From contig SSBO01000001.1 of the NCBI GenBank assembly GCA_005281725.1, positions 12,257,475 to 12,321,474 on the forward strand: a DNA stretch of 64,000 nucleotides, given 5' to 3'. Below are positions 38,201 to 48,800 of the stretch, in pieces; position 1 is the stretch's first letter; each line of letters starts with the position of its first letter. Position numbers and translations under genes: made by a program. The notes beneath the pieces are model-generated. The model made no database searches. It saw only the letters and a list, made by a program, of their open reading frames with translations, and was not told the origin of the DNA. This stretch comes from Wuchereria bancrofti. Lineage: Eukaryota; Nematoda; Chromadorea; Rhabditida; Onchocercidae.

Positions 38201-41200
38201 AATGGCCCAAGCACAAATTGCTGCACAACCATTACCTATTGAAGTAGGTCATTTTATGAAGAAAAAAGAAGGCATTTTATACTTTTCAACTTTACTCAGT
38301 GTTTTGATTCATTTGTGATAAATAATATTACTGTCTGTTGTTACTTAATTTACTTGTTTTACATTTAATTCATTAATTTTGTTTTTTTTTAATTCATTAA
38401 AATTTATAAAATGGTTGAAATCTAAAGTTATTTTTATCATGAAGTTATACTACTAGATAATATAATATGTAATATATATTTGTATAGAATCTCATTCGTA
38501 TTGACCATGGAATATATTTGTATAGAATGGTAGAGTAATCACTTCAGTTGATTGGCAATATCAAAAAATTTCAAAAGTAATAGTTGAATTTCAGAGTTCA
38601 TATTGTGATGTTACATCATCCGGATCATTAAGCATGTTGCAAGGTGGCACCAGTGATGGCGCGAATGCTGACGAGCAGCATGCTTGGCTGAATCAGAATT
38701 GTGTTTTATCAGCAACAAATTCATCCGCTGCACATTTCTATCAACACCATTCTCATGGTAATAGCATTTTCAAACATATTACAATGCAAATTTTGAATTG
38801 ACGCAATCTTTTTTTTTTGTATATTTATAGCAAACTATACGAGAATTGATATGTGCAAAAAAAAAAAGATTGAAATGATTTCGAATTTTGTGCATTACTC
38901 ATGCAGTCATTTTATCATTTAACAAAATGCTTCCAAAAGAATGCTCCAGAAATTTGAGTGTATGGGCGATTAAAAATTATTAAACAGTAGCTCTCACAAA
39001 TAGTTGCTGATTTTCAAAATTTTTATGACATCGTTGACAGAAAAGTACAAATTAAGGGACGAAAAGTGATCATAATCATGTTGATTTTTCTTTAAAAAAA
39101 GCGAAAAAAAATGATGAAGCGACTTAAAGATTTTATAATTTCTCATTCATTTTCCAGCTAACTATCAACAAGTCAGCGATTCATGTAATTATTCAACCGG
39201 CCGTTGTAGATGTAAGTATGGGATTTCTTTTCTTTGCTTTCTTAATTCGAGCTATTGCTTATTTACTTTCATTTAATTTCAACTTCTGAGGACTATGAAC
39301 TTTAGTTTTGGTAATATTTTGTCATTTCAGATAATTTAGATTCAGTACGCTTACCTACCACACCAAGTACCATTTTCATTCATTTGCTATTCTATTACTT
39401 CTTTTATAAATCAGCATACTGAAATTTCATAGACTTTCGAGTTTTCATTTAAAATTAATATTATCGAAGGAATATATTTGGAAAATTAAAACTTGTTCAT
39501 TTCTTGCACCCTATCATATTGTAGTACCTGATCATTGGTGTTCCATATCATATTATGAATTAGACACGCAAATTGGTGAAACATTTCGAGTTCGGAAAGA
39601 TCGAACAGAGGTATTTTGTGCATGAAAACTTCAGAATTTAGAAAAAAATTCAAATTATTTGTTTGCATAATTGGGCAAATTAATGGAAATCGTAAATTTT
39701 TAGCGAGAAGCAAAATTGCATGCCTTGTGGCTTCAATATTAACCATTTTATGTTTGAACTTCATGTTATTTTTTGTTAACCGTTTTGTAACTTACGTGAA
39801 ATTTGTGCAGTAGTTTTAAGAAGTATTAAATAGATGTGCGAACTTATTAAATTTCTTTTTAATTTCAAATAAATCTTTTTGTAGGTAGTAATTGATGGTG
39901 GTGTTAATCCAGCAGGAGCTAAACATGGTCGGTTTTGTTTAGGAGCTTTATCAAACGTGCACAGAAGTGAAGCATCCGAAAAAGCAAGGAAAAGATTTCT
40001 TTTTTTCTATTAAAAAAAACCAGTAATTTAGTGTAAAAGTCAGCAGTAACGAATTTTTACACACTATTGCTGAATAATGATTTTTTCGTTTTCACTGCAA
40101 ACTTTCCAAAAGCACTTTGCATTTCAACAAAACTTATGTATCACTGTACATAAATTTTGTTCCGATTCGGCGAGCAAAAAAACGAGCTGTTGTAATTCAG
40201 TATAAATGAATATAGTAATATTGAATGATAAATGTTATTGGCAAGTATTGCAATAATAATCATCCTTTGATACATAATAATCTTAATTAATTATGATAAT
40301 AATTGGTAAAAGATGTTTATTTAGGCTACACATTGGAAAGGGAGTACGTATTTCAACACAGCGTGATGGTAGTGTATACCTGGAATGCTTGTCACATAAA
40401 TCTGTTTTCGTTCGAAGTTATTACTTGGATTTTGAAAACGATATTGAATATGGTACCACTGTTCACAAATTTTGTTCCGGTTCACCGAGCAAAAAAGTGA
40501 GCTGTTGTAATTCAATATAAATGGATGTAATAATATTGAATAGTGATTGCTATGATAAGTATTACAATAATAATCCTTTGAGTATTATATAATAATGTTA
40601 AGTGATTAATGGTGATAAATTATAAAAGACAATCAGTTTTGTACTTAGACTAATATTGTATAAAGTACTGCTTTTCTTTTTTTTTTTTCTTTTGAATTTT
40701 TGATAATATTACAGATTTTTGATTTACGTTGGGCTTTTGCGGAAATGGAGCATCAGAGTAAATCTGCTCGTTTGGCTGTTGTAGCACAAGCTGCAGCAGT
40801 TGCTGGCTATCTTCCTCCAGCTAATATAGCATCGTCACTAATTGAACATGTTGGGACAGGCGTTGATGATTTGAGACGAGTAAGCGTCTTATATTTTGTA
40901 TAATGTATTATTTTATACAAAATATAAAGTGTTATCTTTAAGAAATACCACTTCTCTAATGAAATAATTGATTTCCGGGAGACTTACTATGTTCAGATGG
41001 ATGTATGCTTCCGATATTCCGATAGTAATGGATAGAAAAATCGTAAAAATGGTGAAATTCATGGAAAAGTTTTTTTTTTTTTTTTGGAGGTTATCATTGA
41101 CAAATGTGTCTTTTTTTCAGGAAGAATAATTTTTGTCGTTTTGTTTAGGTATGTTGCATAATAGCGATATCATTTGTGAAAGGTTGGGGCGTTGGTTACA

Positions 41201-41298
41201 ATCGTACTTCAATTAAGGAAACACCATGTTGGGTTGAACTACAACTTCATCGACCGCTACAGCTTTTGGATCAGTTATTAAAAAAGAACGAATATTGA
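35275..41298 (+). CDS. sma-4: Co-SMAD transcription factor (SMAD4 / SMA-4 class)
   Basis: Sixteen exons: 35275-35470, 35821-35912, 36129-36275, 36548-36694, 37027-37167, 37465-37605, 37958-38021, 38104-38243, 38595-38757, 39158-39211, 39331-39366, 39525-39610, 39885-39988, 40325-40496, 40715-40879, 41149-41298; 1998 nt, 665 aa. A Gln-rich N-terminus precedes MH1 (~176-303), with [37 protein letters not shown] and [12 protein letters not shown] matching the DNA-binding hairpin and the Cys/His zinc ligands. A Ser/Gln/His-rich linker leads to MH2 (~442-665): [37 protein letters not shown], then [20 protein letters not shown] in the L3 loop region. There is no C-terminal SSxS motif, as expected of a co-SMAD rather than a receptor SMAD. 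By family knowledge it joins receptor-SMADs downstream of TGF-beta/BMP receptors and enters the nucleus. SMA-4 is preferred over DAF-3 from remembered sequence. Intron 13 is odd: GA-AG borders and a decayed exon copy inside. Confidence 0.95.
39989..40324 (+). pseudogene. Intron 13 of the co-SMAD gene: decayed tandem copy of the next exon and its flank
   Basis: This 336-bp intron is bordered by GA (after GCAAG) and AG, not GT and AG. Its right two-thirds align with the following exon's 3' end and the intron beyond. Compare AAATTTTGTTCCGATTCGGC (40152-40171) with AAATTTTGTTCCGGTTCACC (40467-40486), then GCTGTTGTAATTCAGTATAA with GCTGTTGTAATTCAATATAA, continuing to AAGTATTGCAATAATAATC versus AAGTATTACAATAATAATC, at a nearly constant offset of about 315. 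The copy's donor site is changed (GTGAGC to ACGAGC) and its frame is broken. Weaker similarity extends left to about 40041 and right to the acceptor. Confidence 0.85.
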
Positions 41299-42198
41299 CC
41301 ACTTAAATCATCATTTGCATTTTTATGAAATTATTGCGCAACTTCATCACCAGATATTAATATCAGCTAATGTTTTTTCCATGTCTAATGTTATAGCGTA
41401 ATAATTAAGAGAGCAGTGCCTTATCTTTTGTTCCAGTTATACTTATTTCTTATGTGGGATTCTTTTCTCGAATTGGATTTAAGTAAAATTCGAAATCTCT
41501 CATCAATTCTAGGCATAAAATTCTACATCCTTGTTTCATATTGGAACCTTTTTTAAGACTGAATGGAACTCTGTACTTGAACACTCTTAGAAATCTCTGT
41601 GCTAAGGAATTACTTAAAATTATTTAGATGAAGAGGAAGGACTTAATTCACAGTCAGAGTTCCGAATCTAAATAATTTGACTACTATGCTGTACTATAGT
41701 ATATTTCAAAAAGAAAAATGCGGGCGTAATATTTTTGTGTCATATGCAATTATTTTTCTTCATTCTCGTTATACAGAAAATAAACGATTCTTCTCTCCTA
41801 CCCGATTTGTTTAAATGAAAAATTATATAATTCCGCACTTGTCATAGTTTTAAATTCTTAGATAAATGATTCTAATGAACGACAGTTCAAGATCGCCATA
41901 AAATGGATATTCGGAATTCCTAATTCCTACAAATCTTAACAACATCTAGACTGTTGGTTTTTTGAATATTGCTTTCCGATGATTACTCAAAAGGATTCCA
42001 ATCATCTAACATTTTGTAATGAAGTAGTTGATGTATTGTAGTGGCATCTGGTTCCGTTACTGCTCGTAAAAAGGCGAACGGCAATGATTACGCAATCTAA
42101 TTTCAGACAACATCAAAATTAAGAGGGAAATGATCATAATAAAACAATTTATTTCACAGAAGATATTGTTACGCTGCAACAACGAAGTTTTATGAATT
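41299..42198. other. Convergent 3' flanks of co-SMAD and MAK16
   Basis: Tail-to-tail intergenic region of 900 bp. AATAAA at 41779-41784 is a candidate poly-A signal for the co-SMAD gene, and TTTATT at 42148-42153 (AATAAA on the minus strand, 46 bp past the stop) a good one for MAK16. No coding exon is seen. Confidence 0.55.
42148..42153 (-). other. Polyadenylation signal of MAK16
   Basis: AATAAA on the minus strand, 46 bp downstream of the MAK16 stop codon, a usual nematode spacing. Confidence 0.55.
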
Positions 42199-44545
42199 TC
42201 ATAGCTTTTGTTTACTCCTAACTGGTCCTTCGGTTTCGTATTCGATTTCGAGTACTTGGCGTAGACGCCTCTTAACAGGCTCACCTTTTGGCTTCTTGTC
42301 CTTCAACTCCTTCCACCTCACTCGTTTCTTTTTCTGCTGGAAATGAAAGTACGTATCATAGCTCCCACTAATCTTGAAATTGTTTTGAAAAACCTGGAAG
42401 CAGCACTGTCCGTGCGTAACGAATGTCTCTCCATATATTGTATTTGAAAGTAATGTTACTGTATGAGTCAATTAACAATGAATATCCTTTGTAAAGATAA
42501 ACGAAGTCATTGCTGTAAAGTAACTGTAAAGTGATTTGTAGTATGAGACATACTGTATTCACCGGTTGCTTTTCATTTTCCCTGCTCGATTCATCCTCTT
42601 CGTCTTCCACAGGGCTTTCTTCATCCTCTTCACTTTCATTCATCTCATCATCTTCACCACTAGTCTCATCCTCGTTCCAAATGTCATTTCCTCCTGCATC
42701 TTCTATATCTCCATCACCATCTTCGTCAGATGATTCTTCGAAATCAGCAATGTATTCGCGAACTCCACCACCCTAAATATTACTAGTAAAAAAAGGAAAA
42801 CAAATCAAAGGTGTTATTGTAAAGTAACACGAGAAAAATTGCACAAATGTAGGAAATCCTAACCTGATTGACCTCTTCAATTTCAACTTCGCGATCGAAT
42901 TCTGTATCTATTTCCTCCTGTTCATCAAGTACACGATTGAATGCATCTTGCCTAAAATTACCTGTTAAAATCTGCTATACTTTATGAGTAAAATTAATGA
43001 ACACTTTCAAATACTGAGCAATATAAGTTAGAGCAGTTAGTCCACCACATATACTTTTCAAGCAAAAGATAAACAAGTAGACACAAGAAAAAAGTATACA
43101 CAAAGACGATGTTTGATGACCTGAAATTATAGATTTCGCCATAAGTTCCTTCACGCAGACGGTTCAGTAATTCCTTTTCTATAGCTGTGTCCAATTTAGC
43201 AGCAATCAGTGCCTTTTCTTCTCGTCTCACTTCACGTCTTTCAATCTTTCGCTGTATCGGGATAATTTTTTGTTGTCTACAAGACGAAAATTTAAGCAAT
43301 GAAAAAGTTTTAAAAAGTCAACAAATATTTGGAGTATTTTGAGGTGTCAGGTCAACAAAAAAATTGCCTTCCTGGCTTAAAGTATTCAAAGTACCTAAAC
43401 TATTTTAATAGCAATGCATACTGAATATATAATGCATGCTGTATAATGCAAAGAATTATATGTAAGATTAACTATACCACTGTTTACAGTTTTTTTTTTT
43501 TAAATAAATTTGCTTGTTAGTTTAATCTAAAAAGTTGTCTGCAATGCCAGAACATAAATGAATGGCAAATAATATATGTCAAGTTTCCTACGTAAGAAAA
43601 TATCTAGGAATCTTTCTAATATGAAAACAAAAATTAGAAAATAGAAACCTTTCTCGAAGTTTCAGCTTCCTCATTTTGATCAAATACTGATGTATGCGAA
43701 TTAGACGTGCCTTGCATTTATGTCTAACATATTCAGACCAATGGAGTAATGCATCACCAATTTGTCTAACAGCTTGAGTCATATTCCGAGATAATTTGAT
43801 CCGTTCCCAAAGCCTTCGTGGATAGTGACTTCTTTCAATTACCTTCATATAAAGATAACATATACCTGAAACACTTACATATCCCAATTGGAATAATAAA
43901 AAATATCTACTCTTCTTACTTCGTATCGTTCCCATTACATTTACTACACTTTTCAACTGAATGTTGTCTTCCGTTACTCCCTTCCTTTTTATATAACTTA
44001 AGACCAAAAAAAAAAATCTATTCAGATATGTCTCCACTCAGATATGTTCAACTTGGAAATGTATCATATTTGTAACTGTTCTCAATCAATCCTTATTCAG
44101 CATATAAATTTTTATAAAACAAAAAGTACCTTTCTCCTCCCGAACCGTAGCATACTGACTGTTAGCTAACGGACATGATGCTCGATTACACAGACCCGTT
44201 AAATTGTACTCATTTCGACAAAACTTCTGCGTTTTTATCCTGGAAAATGTTATAAAAATTTTTTAAATTTCAGTTAGCACATCAAAGTGGAAAAAGTCGG
44301 AAATTGAAAAAGGAAAAAATTGAAATAGCGCCTAAATAAAGTGACTTTTGAGTTACTTTGCCAAAAAAAAACGCCGACTTTTTTCTTGAGGGATAAAATT
44401 TTAATTCCTGCCAAAAAATAATGCAAGCATAAATTCCAAATAATACAAAAAGAAAGAGAAATAATTTGAACAACGACATTTACCTTGTTTTAAAGGAGCA
44501 CATTCCCTTGTTGAGAATATTCCAGGTAACATCATCACACTGCAT
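42199..44545 (-). CDS. mak-16: MAK16, nucleolar 60S ribosomal subunit biogenesis factor
   Basis: Seven exons from 5' to 3': 44545-44484, 44239-44130, 43865-43649, 43276-43121, 42951-42864, 42772-42563 and 42336-42199; 981 nt, 326 aa, close to the ~300 aa of other animals. The N-terminus [20 protein letters not shown] is the conserved start and fixes the initiator. A Cys cluster follows ([13 protein letters not shown], then [18 protein letters not shown]), then [39 protein letters not shown] and [20 protein letters not shown], ending near TYGEIYNF. These are diagnostic of MAK16. The C-terminal part is an Asp/Glu/Ser-rich acidic stretch and a basic end with VLEIEYETE, also conserved. By family knowledge it acts in early pre-60S particles and 27S/5.8S-25S rRNA maturation in the nucleolus. 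It is head-to-head with CDC45 (1294 bp between start codons). Confidence 0.96.
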
Positions 44546-45839
44546 CTCTTCACGTCTAACTCCAAAGTTTATCTATATACTACATTTAAAACTTACATTA
44601 CAATATTTCCGACAAGAAAAAATATATTTTCGTAAACATCTTGCTATAAAGAACACATATTCAAAAAGTAACTATCAATTAAGCAAGGCAGGAAATTAAG
44701 TACAGCATTAAAAATGAATTTAGTGTCAAACGGAACAGAATAATAATGCTAAATCAAACTAAGGAAATAAGTAGGCCATAGATTAGCATGGTGTAACATA
44801 TAAGGGTGATGTGAAGTGAAAAAAAAATTTTTTTACAAAAACTCACTTAAAAATAGAAACAGTGCTCAACCTGCCAAAATAACGAGAAAGAAAGCCGAAG
44901 TGACGAATAAGTATTCTTTAGGTTAACAATAATTCTTACACCTCTCGTCAACTTACTATTTACAAAATTTTCATTTGTGGAAAGAAAAAAGGAGTCTTAG
45001 CACCAACATAAAATACCATAGCTAGCGCAACTAGCAAAGCCCACTACAAACGTCAATGTCACGTGAGCGTAAAGTCAAAACAACTCAATCGAATCGCGAC
45101 TTGAATCCAAACCACGCGGTTGTCGTCGAGTTGCACTATTTTGATTTTCAGTTCCGTACATGTTAGTAAGTTTAAATTAAAATTTGGTGCTTTAGAAAAG
45201 GTATGGGACTCTTTCCTTTCTATTCTTAGCGTTATTGCCTCCCAAATTTCAATATTATCTTTGTATACTATTACTGTTAGCAATTATTTGTTAAAAATTT
45301 TTGAAATATCGGATTGATTAGCCTTGGTTCCTAATATTTCGTGTACAAAATTTACCTTTAGTCTCATCATTTCTGTATCTCAATATTATTTTGGAAGTAT
45401 GAAGAAATTTTCTACTTTCTAATTATTTCTTAAAAAATGAAATAGATCTAGAATGCTTTAAAAAGTATAAATTGTTTAAGGGTAAAGAAAGGAATTTGCT
45501 TGAGTAAAATGATGTAATGGATGGATTAATGTTTAATTTTAAATTGAGAAGGTTTTAAAAATCCTTGAAATTTTCAGTGGTGTGGTATTTCCGAATTATT
45601 TCTAAAACATCCTTCTATTCCCTTTTATGTATCTTTTGTTATCTGTTTAAGTTTTTTTATTCTGTCTTTGTATGTTTGTTAAATTCATTCATGTCATTTT
45701 GTATCAAGTAACCAATCACAGTATATCATTTAATTCAGTACATTTAAAACTACAGTTAATTAAATTATTAAATATGATATTTTTTTGTACTTTCAGATAA
45801 ATTTTAATCGCAACTACATAAAGTGATATTGTTTTAAAT
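44546..45839. promoter_or_regulatory. Shared upstream region of MAK16 and CDC45
   Basis: Head-to-head intergenic space of 1.3 kb with no supported exon. The segment around 45000-45125 is clearly more GC-rich than its surroundings and may mark the promoters. A TACTTTCAG acceptor ends at 45796, 43 nt before the CDC45 start, and could be a trans-splice site. The open frames at 45059-45283 (-) and 45120-45317 (+) have no splice or homology support. Confidence 0.4.
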
Positions 45840-48800
45840 ATGATCGTGTATGAAAATTTTAGGCAGTTTTTCTATGGTGTAATTAAGAGAGATGTTAGTC
45901 CCTTTTTTTTTTATTTTCTTATTCTTTTGGAGCAATAGAAAATGAATTTGATATGAAAAGAAGCAGTAGAAGATGGAGAGAGAGACGGGACTAAAGTAAA
46001 CTCAGAAAGTCTAAAATTAATATAAGTAAACATACTTTTTGCAAGAATATATGCAATATTACAAAAGTTTACTATGGAAAGGGTAAGGTGTAATTATAGA
46101 GCATCTGTAGTTCGTATAAAAATATCGATAGGAATTTATAATATGAAACTTGTGAATTTTATATAAGTGTTAATAATTTCAAGAAATAAAGGTATTAATT
46201 AGATATTGTTGTGTTACTCAAATAATACTGAATAATATTTTTTTTCTTTCAGCATGTGCTCATTATAGCAAATGTCGATGCCGATGCTGTCTGCGCTACG
46301 CAGATATTGTTGGTAAGTAATTAAGAATTGATTGATTCTTTTTGTCGGATGCTACTTCAAACGATTGCTCTAAACTTGATTTCATTTTTGTTGTTTAAAT
46401 TAAGTTACATGGTTATATTGTGCGTTTAGGTGGAAAGAAAAATGAATGTTTAAAATTACGTCGTGGAATTCTTTTACCTTAGATCCTTACTTAAGACTTT
46501 GACTATCCTGCTGCTTTTATTGATACAGATATCGCTAAAGCAAGAGTATCACTTTGTATCTCAGGCATGGTCATTAATTATGGAACTATTATGCCGCACT
46601 ACTGTTAGATTGAGTGATTTAATGAAATTGATTTAATCAAGTCATCTTGCTTTCAATTCACATCCAAAATCTACTGAATAATTTTCTTTAAATTGAAAAA
46701 AAAAAATCCTAGGATTTATTTGCGGCAGATGATGTCGCTTATACGCTGGTGCCAGTAGATGGATGGGAAGGTTTTCGGACAGCACTTGTAGAACATGGAG
46801 AACAGGCACATTCTGTTGTGCTCTTGAACTGTGGTGCTACAGAACCATTGATTCCGTATCTTCGATCTGGTATGACATTATACGTGATTGATTCCAGACG
46901 ACCTTTGGATTTATCAAATGTAAGTTTGTTTAGAAATCGTGATGAGCTGAAAAAATGAAACTGATATCGATTGGTTAGGAAAAAAATCAGCTTTTTCCGT
47001 TTTGTTTGATTGAAATATAAAGGATACTATGAAACTAACTTATAATAATTGCTCGATACTTTATTATTCAAAAACTTTTATTTTCTGTCGTGGAAACATA
47101 AGGGGAATTAATCATAGCTTAAGATGTTAGTAGAAACATTTCTTTCACTAGCATCATTTTAAGCTATAATATAATTATCTTTTTTAACTAAAGGAACTAT
47201 GATATCTGTATAATAATGCGTAAAATTTATAGACAGTTCATTTTCTTACAAGATTGTTTTTTAGGTCTATTATGAGGATAATATCCGTCTGATTGTGAGT
47301 AGGGATGAGTGGGAGCAGCTAGACATTCCAAACATCTGTGATGTCGAAGTCTCAGATAGTTCATCTTCTGAAGAAAGTGGAGATGAAGATGAAACTGGGA
47401 TGGATGCAGGTAATGAGAGGGATATTTTCGAAAGAACAGAACAATTGGAAGAAGACGATGAAGTTAGCGAAAGTCGAAGTAATAAATTTCTCTTCGAATT
47501 TTTGAATTCTCTGTGATAATTCATTTAAGCTTCATTTTTCCGATGTTCTGGCCACTAAAAGTTTTTTATGTTAAATATTCAATATTTGCTGTATATGTAC
47601 TATGTTTATATATGCATATATGTTTAATGACTCTCAATTTTATGATTTTATAGCATCAGTAAGTGAACAGTTAGAAATTGCAAGAAGTTCAAGTGATGGA
47701 GAAAATGAAATGGAAAAAAGTGATGCTGATGATGATACGGAGCAAACTGATGATACAGAAGAACTAGAAGACTCTACTAATAGGCGCAGAAGGTGGGTCA
47801 GCGATGTTGCAGATTCTGTCGGGAGACGAGAAGCGAAACGGCGACGACGGATGGAACTTAAAAGACATCGCGAAGATGTTCTATGGAAATACCACGAGAA
47901 TTCGTGGTATAGTCCATCGGTTAGTTCAAACTGTACGATTGGAAATCTTACCACTTTTCATATTTTACATTGAATTTTTTGTAGTTACTGTTTTTGGTAA
48001 ATGGAAAGTTGAAGTTTTTATATTTATTAGTGCTTTACCACCGTCATTTACCACTGTTTTTTATTTTTATTTAGTGTTTATGTATACGTTGATTAAAGCT
48101 GGAATTGTAAGGTTGGGAGTTTTCAAATTTGAAATTTGTGAGCCTATTTGGTGATTTGAAATTTGGTGAAAAGTGCAATAGATGTGAATTAATTCATAAC
48201 CATCTGAATTGGTTCTACAATCCATCATTTATTTTTAGAGCGCTGTGCTGATGTTGGAAGTAGCACATTCCGTTGGTCGAACTACAGTCGAAATGATGTG
48301 GGCAGCAGTAGTTGGAATAAGTAGTCAGCTTGTAGAGTATTTAATAAGTCATGATTGCTATACGACCGTTTGTTTCGACCGTCTAAGAGCATTCAGGATG
48401 AAATTTTGTCCAGATGGATCGGATATTGTACGAGGTGATGACATCCTTCGGCTGAAGTTCGATGATGAGTATGCTAATTCTCTTTTGTCTAATAACACTC
48501 TGAGCTATTAAGCAAAAAATAATAATTTCACACTTTCTTTAAGAGTATTTAGGATGGAATTTTGTCCAGATGGAAAATTAAATTAGTTTTATCTTTGGAC
48601 GCACATCATGCGCTAATGAATATCATTTGGAGGATAAACTTAAGAGTTTCAAATGTTATTTCATATTACAGGACAAATGCCGTGAGTTTCTGGGCATTGG
48701 AAAATATTTTTTTTTTACTTACAGTTATTTGGTTACAAGTACAATATTTAGTGAAAAATTTCTAATTAGGAAATTAAGTACAACAAAAAAAAGTTTTTTG

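Noticed and set aside
39984..39985. GC donor at AA|GCAAGG for co-SMAD exon 13
   Set aside because: Joining from here to the acceptor at 40324 shifts the frame and removes the conserved Ala-Arg of SEKARLHIG. The GA cut at 39989 keeps both.
42531..42776. Ser-rich plus-strand frame
   Set aside because: Antisense of the acidic exon of MAK16.
47270..47954. Minus-strand Ser/Arg-rich frames
   Set aside because: Antisense of the acidic and basic linker exons of CDC45.
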